A DNA stretch of 64,000 bases from Sphingobacterium sp. GVS05A (GTDB lineage: Bacteria; Bacteroidota; Bacteroidia; Sphingobacteriales; Sphingobacteriaceae). Positions within the stretch are counted from its first letter, which is position 1. Each line of letters begins with the position of its first letter. Position numbers and translations under genes: made by a program. Location of the stretch: NCBI RefSeq assembly GCF_019969845.1, contig NZ_JAHXYR010000001.1, positions 186,001 to 250,000 of the forward strand, given 5' to 3'. Shown piece after piece: positions 45,501 through 54,771 of the stretch. A model generated the notes under the pieces. The model did no database searches, had not been told where the DNA came from, and worked only from the letters and a program-made list of their open reading frames with translations.

Positions 45501-45710
45501 TTTGTCCGTTTGAAATTTTTGAATATCGCCTACAATCTTCCACAACATTGGTATAAAAAGTACGTGGATAAGGTTAGATTCTATGTGTCGGGTTCCAACC
45601 TTTTTGTGATTAGTAAATTCAATAAGAAATTCTATGATCCTGAGATGGATGGAGGGACTTCTTTCCCGATTGTTAAATCATTCAATGCCGGCGTCAGTGT
45701 AACATTCTAA
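42549..45710 (+). CDS. SusC/RagA-type TonB-dependent outer-membrane receptor
   Basis: This intact 1053-residue receptor has a signal peptide ending in LSQ, a carboxypeptidase-like domain (ISGTVVDFQSKAPLVGATV), a TonB box in NETVVVGYTTQKK, the plug with LYVIDGKVTID and AAYGARAGAGVVLVTTKRG, and a 22-strand barrel ending in VSVTF. It lacks the STN domain, so it is not a sigma-factor signaller. It imports ligand handed over by the SusD encoded 27 bases downstream. Confidence 0.95.
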   Translation: MKENFKKHLRLLGIVFMLLQSLHVLSQVRISGTVVDFQSKAPLVGATVTNVGKSSISVKTDAYGKFTIAVNDGESLKTTMLGYKELTVRARQGLVIEMVESTIELNETVVVGYTTQKKGLLAGSVASVKFKETDAEIPTTSVGNLLAGRMAGLYVSTPSGKPGEQPNIRIRTASSWNASPTLYVIDGKVTIDAAEFNNLSPNEIEEISILKDAATTAAYGARAGAGVVLVTTKRGKAGKVAINYSVNTGKDVRGKNMELTSIMEWGQIQNRIWGEAGGPANTPWTETAKAYFKDTDFGGGVGYGFDHLKDVYVNPSTTTHNLSATGGTDKLQYFIGASYVNQETFIKNTNEKKYNVRSNITGNLTKNLSVFAGLSLNNNKFNAPEGDWSGDMFPKLLLWQPYMPSFTATGLPVDYFWISNKSGEAQGLSGYNRSESLKAIANLNLTYKMPFLEGLSAKVGYIKTFNNSNQKIYSHPFTYYQLAQIEPVVWDLNKIVGERLTYHTASIQKLAAWNQEEQTNLQLNFERDFGKHHVNAALVYERQERSYDGINATINGFPIYMTDQWWASTGGSGVVNGTATKRISNTYGFLPTIGRKSYIGQFAYDYADKYVATFAYRYDGSANFPKDKRWGFFPSVSAAWVVSKENFFSKVNGIESLKLRASVGLTGNDFVAIDPNGGKDDANAKRWQYEDKYVSGNSAFFGETPTLNPGIRYDVLPNVDITWEKYLNKNFGVDISFLKHFNATAEYWETRTYDILSTRIQSTPPTFSRPLPSVNYGEMKANGIDLSLNYLNRTGDLNYNVGLNFTYGDSWYTIRDLNITYDYQNLIGNGRSANMITGYTVDHMLRTQADVDALLAAHPGYNFKGNAPKPGQFAYKDFNGDNTINENDITVLNKSNNPKVFGLNLGADWKGLSITANFNGSFGYKKSFNNLSGGVEWNRMWRPWANESWSPENTDAWLPYRYSANDDVRTVNTSGSNFWLADASFVRLKFLNIAYNLPQHWYKKYVDKVRFYVSGSNLFVISKFNKKFYDPEMDGGTSFPIVKSFNAGVSVTF

Positions 45711-45737
45711 ATTTTAACACTAAAAAAGGAAATCAAA

Positions 45738-47603
45738 ATGAAATATATTAATAAATTTAAATCGGTCTTTTATGGCGTTCTACTTGTTACTTTAGGCGCT
45801 TCATCATGTACAAAGGGATTGGATTATGAGAATACGGGGGCTATAAATCCCAAAAATGTCTGGACAGATTCGGTATTGATCAAGGCTTATCTGAACGATA
45901 TATATGGTGGTCTTATGCCTGATTGGCAACTCGGAAGTGGTGCGGGGGCGGATGAAGGTATTAATGGATCTGGAGGCAACCTCGGTAGCTTTCAACAGGG
46001 GATAGTCGATGTAGCAACCAATTTCACAAAGTTGGATTACACCTATATTGACAAAGCTAATTATTTTATGGACCAGTTAGCTGATTTGCCGGAGTCAGTC
46101 CTCAGCCCATCAACAAAAAATAGGCTGACCGGTGAAGCTAAATTTTGGAGGGCTTGGAAATATTGGGAAATGGTCAGCTCAATAGGGGGGGTACCTTTGA
46201 TTCTGCATACCCAAGACGGCAGTGATATCAATTCACTGCGTGTACCGCGTAGTAAGACATCTGAGTGTGTGGCACAAATTATAAAAGATCTTGATGAGGC
46301 TGCCGCAGTACTTCCGCCCAACTATAGTGGCGCAGACTATGGCCGAATCAATCGTGCGGCAGCATTGGGGCTTAAAGCGAGAATTCTTTTATGGTATGCT
46401 AGTCCATTATTTAATGCGACAAATGATCAAGGGAGATGGACCAATGCTTATAATGCGGCTAAAGCGGCGGTGCAAGCAGCTGATGCCGCCGGTTTTGGTT
46501 TGTTTGAAAATTATAGGCTAATTTGGTATTCGCGAAATAAGGAGCAGATCATGACCAAGCAGTATTATTATCCAGATAACTACATGAACTTTGCTCCAAT
46601 TAGACCGCTCTCGTTTACAAACGGAAGTACAAATAATGATCAACCTATATTACCTATGTTGATTGCTTATCCCAAAAGAGACGGTAGTCCAATGCAGTTT
46701 GATCAAAATCAATTGTCTAACCCAGCTTACAACAAACAGTTTTTAACGGATTTTTATACCAATCGTGATGACCGTTTTTATGCGACGATTTGGTGTGGTG
46801 GTACCGTGTACCCTACTCCTGACGTTAATGTGCTCGGTATGACAGCACCTAGGTCGCGCACCTATTGGCAAGCCTGGACCTGGAAGTCGACAGCAACACC
46901 CAATACGGTGCTTCCAGCTAGAGATAATAGTTTGTTTTCAGGAATTTCACCATTGGTTCAAAATGGTGATGAAAATGGTGTAACAGGATTTTTCCAACGC
47001 AAAGGCTTAGATACTTTATTGGACAGAAATGCACTTGTTGGTGTAGCCGCCAACGCCAAAAGCTGGTTTTCACCAATGCGATATTCGGAGCTCCTACTTA
47101 ACCTCGCAGAGGCAGCGAACGAGACTGGACGCAGTAATGAAGCTTTAAACGCATTGTATGCTATTCGTAAGCGGGCAGGAATTGCTCCTGGAGCGGCTGT
47201 GAACTATGGGATTAGTGCTGTAGGTCAGGGAGATATACGTAACGCAATCATCAATGAACGTCAAGTTGAACTTGCCTTTGAAGGATTTAGATATAGTGAT
47301 TTGAGACGATGGAAACGTTATGACATTTTGAATGCCCAGAATACGAGAAAAGGACTATTGTTAATGTTGAATAAAGGTGAGGCTTTACCTGGGAATACTG
47401 ATAACATTATGACGGCAGAGGTGCGAGCGAAGTTCTCAGCTGTAGTTATCCAAAACTTGGATAAAACGGCCTCCACCAATCAATCATATAAACTCAGTCT
47501 CAATCATTGGTTCAATTCTTTGGATCCAGCGCAGATTTCCATTGAGCCAGATCAATTGCCACAAAATAAAGAATGGGGAGGGACATTTGATCCATTACAA
47601 TAG
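45738..47603 (+). CDS. SusD/RagB family nutrient-binding outer-membrane lipoprotein
   Basis: This 621-residue lipoprotein has the signal ending in GASSC, a SusD N-terminal region with KGLDYENTGAINPKNVW and the C-terminal INERQVELAFEGFRYSDLRRW block. It is the partner of the SusC encoded upstream and closes that unit with a terminator. The divergent glycosidase and DUF5054 genes that follow are likely to act on the same substrate, judged by position. Confidence 0.93.
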   Translation: MKYINKFKSVFYGVLLVTLGASSCTKGLDYENTGAINPKNVWTDSVLIKAYLNDIYGGLMPDWQLGSGAGADEGINGSGGNLGSFQQGIVDVATNFTKLDYTYIDKANYFMDQLADLPESVLSPSTKNRLTGEAKFWRAWKYWEMVSSIGGVPLILHTQDGSDINSLRVPRSKTSECVAQIIKDLDEAAAVLPPNYSGADYGRINRAAALGLKARILLWYASPLFNATNDQGRWTNAYNAAKAAVQAADAAGFGLFENYRLIWYSRNKEQIMTKQYYYPDNYMNFAPIRPLSFTNGSTNNDQPILPMLIAYPKRDGSPMQFDQNQLSNPAYNKQFLTDFYTNRDDRFYATIWCGGTVYPTPDVNVLGMTAPRSRTYWQAWTWKSTATPNTVLPARDNSLFSGISPLVQNGDENGVTGFFQRKGLDTLLDRNALVGVAANAKSWFSPMRYSELLLNLAEAANETGRSNEALNALYAIRKRAGIAPGAAVNYGISAVGQGDIRNAIINERQVELAFEGFRYSDLRRWKRYDILNAQNTRKGLLLMLNKGEALPGNTDNIMTAEVRAKFSAVVIQNLDKTASTNQSYKLSLNHWFNSLDPAQISIEPDQLPQNKEWGGTFDPLQ

Positions 47604-47672
47604 CAACGGTTTATCATCTGTGAATTTGAACATGTTCAGTATCGCTTCATAGAAATCAAATTTTAAAATAAT

Positions 47673-47711
47673 AAAAGGGCTTGTACATGGTAGTTGTGCA
47701 AGCCCTTTTTT
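47673..47711 (+). terminator. Intrinsic terminator after the second SusCD unit
   Basis: AAAAGGGCTTG (47673-47683) and CAAGCCCTTTT (47699-47709) pair perfectly and are followed by Ts to 47711. It also lies 57 bases past the convergent gene ending at 47768. Confidence 0.8.
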
Positions 47712-47767
47712 ATTTCAATATCTTTGTTTTAAAAGCTGCTCTAGCGATAGCAATTCCGATTTAAAAT

Positions 47768-49957
47768 TTACCTTTTTAAGGTTTGAATAAATTGCTTTTT
47801 TCCTTCGGGTAGGATTAAATATAATTTCCACGCCTTGGTGCCAGTCTGCTCCAAATGATATTGGTTTTCCTCATTCTGCATTTCTAGTTTAAGCTTTTGA
47901 GAAAAAACGTTTGCTTCACGTGCATTTTCCCATGCTCGGAATGCCGTAAAAATCTCTTTTTTATGCAGATTTTTTTCGACAACGTCCTCACTGATCCCAA
48001 ACATATAGGTCGCATCCCAGGCGATGGCTTTAGCCTGTAGGTTTTCGACCATCTGTACCGTCCAATCTGGTTTAAGATATTGGATGCCGAAAGTCGGCGG
48101 AAAATAATTGGACGCCCAAGAATACCGGATATCTTTCCCTTCAATTCCCCATTTGTTGGTACGAGGGTTGAACATGTGGTCGCCACCGCCAATATTACAG
48201 GTTGTCATGTAATGCCAGTTACCTTCAAACACACAGGATCCCATAACCTGAAGATAGTCACCACCCAAAGATCTAAAATCGTCGAACAGTTTACGCATAA
48301 ATCGTTTGAAAGCATACTGTCCATGTCCGGTATAGACGAAGCTCTCAAAACCATCAAAGTCTATATAGTTCATGCCGCCATCGCGAAGCAGTTTGGCATA
48401 AAAGTGTGCATACTGGTCTTGGAGCCGCATGTCGGGAATAAATCCGGAATAACAGTTAACTTGTAATTTGGCAATGGTATCACCCTGTTGATGTGCGGCC
48501 GCAACGGTTTTGTATGCACCACGCTCCACTCCGATCAGCTTATAAGGTGGATGTTGGGTTACTCCTTTGTATTTCAATAGTTCTTTACCGATCTTTAGTA
48601 CGTTAGTGCCATTATCGTCCCAACCACCGTGCTCATTGAGATAAGAGGTATCTTTGACGATGATTAAACTATCATGAGCACCAATATCAACAGTCAATGT
48701 TGTTTTAAGTACCGTACAGAGGCTATCATTGGCATATGGATGCACGTCGCTGCTGTGTGGTTGAATAAATTCTGTTAACGTATGCAAACCATAGGCAATA
48801 CCATGCGGATTGGTCAACGCAGTTAACGCTGTAATAGGTTGTTTTCTACCGGATAGGGTTACTTTTTTGCCTGCCCAAGGATCAGCTGGATTGACATAAT
48901 ATTCACCCAAACCTTCATCTTGCACCGCTTTGAGATTTAATTGATTGGCATAGGAAACTAGACTATCATGCTTGCCGAACCAAGCGATATCAACTTTGAA
49001 GTTCTCCGGCCGACGTACCCATTTTCCATTGCGTGTTACGTAAGGGAGCCCCTCATTCAATACAATCTGTTCGATCACATCCAATCCTTTTTTATCAGGG
49101 CAAGCGTAAAAGGCGATACCTGAATTGTTAAAATCAACCGGTATGGGCTCAACATCCATATGCCTTGGTGCTTTTATAGACGGAAAATCGTTGAAATGCG
49201 GGAAGAGGATAGTCTGTTTTTTACGTCGGTTTCGCGCATGTAAGGTGAGTGAGATACCGTACTCGGGGATATATTCCGCACCGTTGCCGTTCATAAACCG
49301 ATAGTATTCTTCCGGATGGGAATAGAAAGCTACATCATTGATGCCATCGCCGCCGATACGAAATCGTTGGCCAGGTTTCAGTGAAGCTGGAATAGGAAAT
49401 TTAACGGGATCTGGTGTATGGATGATGTAAGAACCTTGTCCCATATCTCCAGCTACTGGAGGCCCACTCGTCGTATTGTCATCCAGTGCCATGATTCCTA
49501 CGGCATATTCATCGTCCCGTGCGACAGAAATAATCTCACCGATAGTTTTATGGATATTTGTCTGATAAGGCCCCCATATAATATTATCGATATCTGCCGA
49601 AGGGTTTAACGATTGAAGTTTGAATTTTAAATAATCGCCCTTTTGGTCAACCTTAAGAATTGCGGTGTAGGCTCCGGGATAGTTCAATGTGAGTAAACCT
49701 TTTGCAGCTGCATAGCTTGCGGTCGTAGGCAACAGATTTTTCCCATGTTTGTCCAATGTGAGTAAAGGGGATGGATGTTTTTTTACGGCGTAGTCTTTTT
49801 TTGTGGCTTTCCCAATGATGTTAACAATGTAGCCCTGTTCATCAATGGTCAAGTCCATATACTTTGTACGAAATTTGTGAAGGGGAGGCCTTTGTGCGTT
49901 AGCCTTAAAAAGGCACAAAAAAGAAAATAGGAAAAATAAGATTTTGATGCGTGTCAT
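47768..49957 (-). CDS. Large secreted protein, putative TIM-barrel glycosidase of an unnamed family
   Basis: This 729-residue protein has a signal peptide ending in ANAQ and an N-terminal beta-rich region to about 280, where EEYYRFM and GLPYVTRNGKWVRR precede the barrel. The barrel-like part has GLHTLTEF, a beta insertion with LLKYKGV and VERGAYKT, and then RLQDQYAHFYAK leading to IDFDGFE (D533, D535, E538) and YTGHGQYAF. These landmarks recur in the same order in the gene at 52185, although overall identity looks low. Candidate catalytic acids lie in the DFDGFE strand. I recognise no named family. It is divergent from the DUF5054 gene across 204 bases. Confidence 0.7.
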   Translation of the reverse strand: MTRIKILFFLFSFLCLFKANAQRPPLHKFRTKYMDLTIDEQGYIVNIIGKATKKDYAVKKHPSPLLTLDKHGKNLLPTTASYAAAKGLLTLNYPGAYTAILKVDQKGDYLKFKLQSLNPSADIDNIIWGPYQTNIHKTIGEIISVARDDEYAVGIMALDDNTTSGPPVAGDMGQGSYIIHTPDPVKFPIPASLKPGQRFRIGGDGINDVAFYSHPEEYYRFMNGNGAEYIPEYGISLTLHARNRRKKQTILFPHFNDFPSIKAPRHMDVEPIPVDFNNSGIAFYACPDKKGLDVIEQIVLNEGLPYVTRNGKWVRRPENFKVDIAWFGKHDSLVSYANQLNLKAVQDEGLGEYYVNPADPWAGKKVTLSGRKQPITALTALTNPHGIAYGLHTLTEFIQPHSSDVHPYANDSLCTVLKTTLTVDIGAHDSLIIVKDTSYLNEHGGWDDNGTNVLKIGKELLKYKGVTQHPPYKLIGVERGAYKTVAAAHQQGDTIAKLQVNCYSGFIPDMRLQDQYAHFYAKLLRDGGMNYIDFDGFESFVYTGHGQYAFKRFMRKLFDDFRSLGGDYLQVMGSCVFEGNWHYMTTCNIGGGDHMFNPRTNKWGIEGKDIRYSWASNYFPPTFGIQYLKPDWTVQMVENLQAKAIAWDATYMFGISEDVVEKNLHKKEIFTAFRAWENAREANVFSQKLKLEMQNEENQYHLEQTGTKAWKLYLILPEGKKQFIQTLKR

Positions 49958-50161
49958 AATGATTTATACTAGGATTGTTTTCATATTAAAGCTTATATAC
50001 TAAGTCGTTTGAGTGCTGTGTTTCCCTAGGAAAGCTATAATTTGCAATAGAAAAAGTTGTATTTTATATTATTCTAATTTTCTTTTTAGGGATAGACTGC
50101 GTTCAATCGTCTTCATAATAAAATAATCGTTATTTGATATAAGAGAAACCTAATATTTTCT

Positions 50162-52153
50162 ATGAAACGTATGAAATTTTATTGTTCATGTCTATTTGTA
50201 TTTACCGCATTTTTTGCCATTGGACAGACACAGAATGAGGCTGTACAAAAGGTACATTTGATTTTTAAAACACATCTCGATATTGGATTTACCGAACTTA
50301 GTTCCGTTGTGGAACAACGTTATATCCACGAGTTTATTCCAAAGGCCATTGCTGTTGCTGAGGAACTTCGAAATTCAGGAGCCAAAGAGCGTTATGTCTG
50401 GACAACGGGCTCTTGGTTGATCGCTACCTATCTGGAGCGAGCGGGTCCAGAAAATAAGATGAAATTGGAAGCTGCAATCCGCCGTGGAGATATTGTGTGG
50501 AATGCAATCCCTTACACTGTTGAATCGGAATCCTTAAACAAAGCTCTTTTTGGAACAATGCTACAGCTGTCGCGAAAATTGGACCGTCAGTTTGGCAAAC
50601 AAACCAAGGCAGCGAAGATGACTGATGTTCCGGGACACACAAGAGGAATTGTTCCCTTGCTTCGAAAGAATGGAATAGATTTTTTACAGGTCGGTGTGAA
50701 CCCTGCAAGTAAGGTTCCTAATGTCCCTGCACTATGTCGTTGGAAGAGTCCCGATGGCAGTGAAGTGACATTAATGTACCAAAAAGATTATGGTAGCGAT
50801 ATGATCCTGCCCGACGGAAAGACTGCCATGGTCATTGCCTTTACTGGAGATAATCATGGGCCACATACGGTACAACAAGTTAAGGAAATTTATGCATCGA
50901 TACAGAAGCGTTATCCAAATGCTACATTACATGCTTCTACCCTGAGTGATGTTGCCAATGTATTGCGTCCAATGAAGGACAAACTACCTTTGATGACACA
51001 GGAAATTGGCGATACATGGATTCATGGCTTTGGAAGTTCACCCTTGATGATGGCTCGTTTTAGAGCGTTGTCTAGATGTTACGAAACCTGGGTTAAGGAT
51101 GGACGTATCAATCCCAATAGCGATGCTGCTATTCGATTTGCCATTAATCTTGGTCTGGTGGCGGAACATACCTGGGGACTGGACGTGAAAACTCACCTCC
51201 AACATTGGGATACTTATCGCTTTGCTGATTTCAATCAAGCTCTAAATTTACCTGAATTTAAAAAAATAGAAGCGTCATGGGCCGAAAAAGAAGACCATAT
51301 AAATAAATCGTTAAAGTTTCTACCTAAAGACCTGCGTACTGAGGCCGAGAACGTTTTACAACAATTGACATCGATTCCTAAACCTAATTTTGAAGGGGTG
51401 GATGCTGCGCAACAACTTGGTAAAGATGGGACATTCCAACTGAATAAAAAGGGTTTTCGAATGAAAATGGGAGAACTTAGTTATCAAAGCTTTTCTACTG
51501 AGGATTTTGAACGTTTTAGGGACTCCTATATCACTCAAAAAGTGGACTGGGCAATTCGGGATTTTGGTAAACCGGGTTTAACACCCGAAATGTCCGAAAG
51601 TCGTACGCTAGTGGCCTCTCTTGAAAAGTCCAAATATATTAAAAGCAAAAATGAAATCCATAGCCAGCTAGACTTACCTGCTCTAGGGAAGATTGAACAA
51701 GTAGTTCTACCCAAACAGGTCTATAGCACTTATCACTTTAATGAAAAAACGAATCATATTCAGTTAAGTTATACCTTGGTGGACAAACCGGCCAATCGTC
51801 TTCCGGAAGCCTATTGGTTAAGTTTTTACCCGGAGCAGGTTGTGGATATACTTGTTGAGAAGCTGGGGCAACCCGTTCGGGTATTGGATGTGGTTGAAGG
51901 TGGTAATCGACAGATGCATGGCTTGGATCATTATGTGGATATTGTGACAAACGCAGGTAAAATTCGCATCCGTAGCAAAGATGCGCTGCTGATAGCAATC
52001 GGCAAACGGGATTTGTTGAATTATTCCACAGATCAACCTGATTTACGTGAAGGCCTGCATTTTTGTCTATATAACAATGTTTGGGGAACAAACTTTAGCA
52101 TGTGGTTTGGTGGAACAGTGACCTATTGGTTTGATGTTGAGTTGATTCCATAG
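50162..52153 (+). CDS. DUF5054 protein, GH38-like secreted hydrolase
   Basis: This 663-residue protein has a signal peptide ending in AIGQ and then a GH38-type N-terminal barrel: FKTHLDIGFT supplies H38 and D40 as likely zinc ligands, and MTDVPGHTRGIVP (D155) matches the place of the GH38 nucleophile. EIGDTWIHG and a later AEHTWGLD segment extend the resemblance. DUF5054 proteins are taken as distant relatives of alpha-mannosidases. It lies between the two paralogous putative glycosidases, so a joint role on one mannose-containing or related glycan is plausible. The substrate is unproven. Confidence 0.85.
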   Translation: MKRMKFYCSCLFVFTAFFAIGQTQNEAVQKVHLIFKTHLDIGFTELSSVVEQRYIHEFIPKAIAVAEELRNSGAKERYVWTTGSWLIATYLERAGPENKMKLEAAIRRGDIVWNAIPYTVESESLNKALFGTMLQLSRKLDRQFGKQTKAAKMTDVPGHTRGIVPLLRKNGIDFLQVGVNPASKVPNVPALCRWKSPDGSEVTLMYQKDYGSDMILPDGKTAMVIAFTGDNHGPHTVQQVKEIYASIQKRYPNATLHASTLSDVANVLRPMKDKLPLMTQEIGDTWIHGFGSSPLMMARFRALSRCYETWVKDGRINPNSDAAIRFAINLGLVAEHTWGLDVKTHLQHWDTYRFADFNQALNLPEFKKIEASWAEKEDHINKSLKFLPKDLRTEAENVLQQLTSIPKPNFEGVDAAQQLGKDGTFQLNKKGFRMKMGELSYQSFSTEDFERFRDSYITQKVDWAIRDFGKPGLTPEMSESRTLVASLEKSKYIKSKNEIHSQLDLPALGKIEQVVLPKQVYSTYHFNEKTNHIQLSYTLVDKPANRLPEAYWLSFYPEQVVDILVEKLGQPVRVLDVVEGGNRQMHGLDHYVDIVTNAGKIRIRSKDALLIAIGKRDLLNYSTDQPDLREGLHFCLYNNVWGTNFSMWFGGTVTYWFDVELIP

Positions 52154-52184
52154 AAAGATAAAGCAAAAGGATAGTATACATCCA

Positions 52185-54659
52185 ATGGAAATTAAACGAA
52201 TGAATAGCAATTTAAATACAATCAAATTATACCCAATGAAAACTATTGCCTGTATAGTTGGCCTATTGATTTCGGGATTTGGGAACCCTACATGGGCACA
52301 GGATCTAAAAACGACTTTAACACAAGTGCGCTTTGATCAACAAGGCTTTTATACCTCGATCAAAGTAGATGGCAAAGAGCTGTTGGAGTCGGGTCGATAT
52401 CCAATCGTATCAGTCAATAAGGACCAAAAAATTATACAACCGAAGGCATTAAAAGTGAATGGGGACCGTTTTTCATTGACGATGGAGGATGGCGAGGCCG
52501 TCGAGCTGAAAGTTGCTCAGCAAAAGGAAGCAATTACATATGAAGTTTTAAAGCTATCGTCAGCCTATAAGTTGTTGGTGTTTGGACCGGTTAAGATCAA
52601 ACTTCATGAGGTAGTGGGTGAAGTGGTGGGTGTCGCGCAGGGAGAGGATCTTGCATTTGGTATGCAAGCGCTGCATGTAAAGACTGTTGCAGGTATACCG
52701 GAGAATTATATTGGAGCATATAGTAGAGCATTTAACTATCAGGGGCAGAATAGTAATCTTTCGGTAGCTAGTATTTCTTTTGGTCATTTTGCTGCTGTGG
52801 ATGCCGGGAACGGAGCAGTGTTTCAGCTATCGGCCAAGAATCGAAGTAACAAAGAAGTGCAAAATGTCAAAGGCCTAAATCATATGGTGACTTTGCCTGT
52901 TGAAGGTGCCGATGGGTTGATCGCAGGGGCCAAAGTGGCACTTTTCGGAGATAAAAGAAGCCAGATCTTAACGCGTATAGGAAGAGTAGAAGTTGAGCAG
53001 GGTTTACCCCATCCAATGGTTGCCGGTGAATGGGCCAAGGTATCTCGTAATGCTATGCGTTCGTATTTGATCACCAATTTCTCAGCTGCCAATCTGGATT
53101 TTGCATTGGAAAAAACAAAACGTGCCGGATTTAAGAATCTATATCACCCCGATCCTTTCCTTAACTGGGGACATTTCGAATGGCGCAAAGAATTGAGTGC
53201 CGAAGCTGATGCAGGTATGAAGAAACTGGTCGATAGGGCTGCGCAACAGGGCGTCAATATCGGTATCCATACTTTGTCAAATTTTACGACAACAAACGAC
53301 GCTTATGTGACACCGATCCCGAGTAAGCATTTACTAAAACAAGGTGAATTGAAACTTGTTGGGGCATTGGATGCGAATCAACAAGAAATTGCTGTTCAGC
53401 AAAGTGAACTATTTTCCCTACCGCTTACACTCAACACGCTCCAGATTGAAGACGAGCTGATTACTTATGGTAAGGCCGAGAAAAAGGGTGAACAATGGGT
53501 ATTGACAAACTGTGTGCGTGGGGCTTTTGGCACACAAAAGGCGAGTCATAGCTTAGAAAAGGTCGTTTATAAATTATGGGATTATCCCTACAAAACTTTA
53601 TTCCCAGATTTGACACTTCAGGATGAGTACGCTAAGAGATTAGCAGCCATTTTTAATAAAACGGGGTTGAAACAGATCTCATTTGATGGTCTTGAAGGTT
53701 GTATGTATACAGGACAGGATTATTATGCAACGGGTAAATTCGTTTCTGATTTCTATCAAGGTCTTGCAAATAAGACGGATCTTATTAATGATGCCAGTCG
53801 TCTCGACCATTATCTATGGCATATTCATACGCGGATGAACTGGGGGGAGCCCTGGGGGGAAGAAATGCGCGCAGGGCAGGTAGAAAATCGAATCAAGAAT
53901 CAGGATTACTTTCAGCGGAATCTGTTTCCGCGAATGCTGGGTTGGTTTTTGGTACGTTTAGCTGATCGTAAATTTGAGGCTACTTCCCTCGAGGATCTCG
54001 AATGGGCACTCTCCAAATCTGCAGGTTTTGACTCAGGATATGCGATGAGTATTGATATGAAAACTTTACAGCAACATGGACAGATCGATCAGCTCTTGGA
54101 AAGTATGAAAAATTGGGATCAATTGCGGCTTGCGGATATATTTACGGCCGAACAAAAGCTCAGGTTGAAGGATCCAAAGACTGAATGGCATTTGGAGAAG
54201 ATTGACGAGGCGAAATTTATGTTATATCCATTATTTGTCTCCAAAAGATACCATTGTGACCTTGCATCCATGCAACCGGGACAACCGGGGGGAGCAGACT
54301 GGTCATGGGAGTCGCCAGAAGAAAGCACTTTTGCCTTACGTATGAAAATTGAAGGAGATGGTACCATTGAAAATCCATCTTTTAAAACGGATAAGGGGAT
54401 TGTCAAAATCCTAGGGAAACTGGAAAAGGATCAATACATCTTATTAGATCATAAGGGAAAAGCAATTTTGACGGATAAAAATTATCGTTTAATAGCAGCT
54501 TTATCTGTGGAGGGAACGGCGGTTTTACCAAAAGGTGGCTCTGCAGTAGCATTTTCTTGTGACACAAATAGCGATGAAAAACCCGAAGTTATTGTGCGAT
54601 ATAATACGCGTATGAAAGGGGAAACATTGAATTTAGTTAAAAAGCAGAGGCTTGAATGA
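52185..54659 (+). CDS. Large secreted protein, paralogue of the putative glycosidase at 47768
   Basis: This 824-residue protein starts 31 bases after DUF5054; the Met at 52236 gives a cleaner signal peptide ending in TWAQ and may be the real start. After a beta-rich N-terminal region comes a barrel-like part with LPHPMVAGEW, a DFALEKTKRAGF helix, NIGIHTLSNF, a beta insertion with ELITYG and CVRGAFGT, then LQDEYAKRLAAIF and ISFDGLE (D501, E504) with YTGQDYYA. The same order is found in the protein at 47768. The C-terminal 150 residues look like a beta sandwich. Function is inferred only from fold pattern and neighbours. Confidence 0.7.
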   Translation: MEIKRMNSNLNTIKLYPMKTIACIVGLLISGFGNPTWAQDLKTTLTQVRFDQQGFYTSIKVDGKELLESGRYPIVSVNKDQKIIQPKALKVNGDRFSLTMEDGEAVELKVAQQKEAITYEVLKLSSAYKLLVFGPVKIKLHEVVGEVVGVAQGEDLAFGMQALHVKTVAGIPENYIGAYSRAFNYQGQNSNLSVASISFGHFAAVDAGNGAVFQLSAKNRSNKEVQNVKGLNHMVTLPVEGADGLIAGAKVALFGDKRSQILTRIGRVEVEQGLPHPMVAGEWAKVSRNAMRSYLITNFSAANLDFALEKTKRAGFKNLYHPDPFLNWGHFEWRKELSAEADAGMKKLVDRAAQQGVNIGIHTLSNFTTTNDAYVTPIPSKHLLKQGELKLVGALDANQQEIAVQQSELFSLPLTLNTLQIEDELITYGKAEKKGEQWVLTNCVRGAFGTQKASHSLEKVVYKLWDYPYKTLFPDLTLQDEYAKRLAAIFNKTGLKQISFDGLEGCMYTGQDYYATGKFVSDFYQGLANKTDLINDASRLDHYLWHIHTRMNWGEPWGEEMRAGQVENRIKNQDYFQRNLFPRMLGWFLVRLADRKFEATSLEDLEWALSKSAGFDSGYAMSIDMKTLQQHGQIDQLLESMKNWDQLRLADIFTAEQKLRLKDPKTEWHLEKIDEAKFMLYPLFVSKRYHCDLASMQPGQPGGADWSWESPEESTFALRMKIEGDGTIENPSFKTDKGIVKILGKLEKDQYILLDHKGKAILTDKNYRLIAALSVEGTAVLPKGGSAVAFSCDTNSDEKPEVIVRYNTRMKGETLNLVKKQRLE

Positions 54660-54771
54660 AAATAAGGTATAGGTGAGGGAAGGATTCTAAGTGGCCAATA
54701 TGAAAATTGATTTTGAAATGATCGTTTAGTTTGCTAAGATTGTGACATAACCGACAAATTTCATTCGCAGC

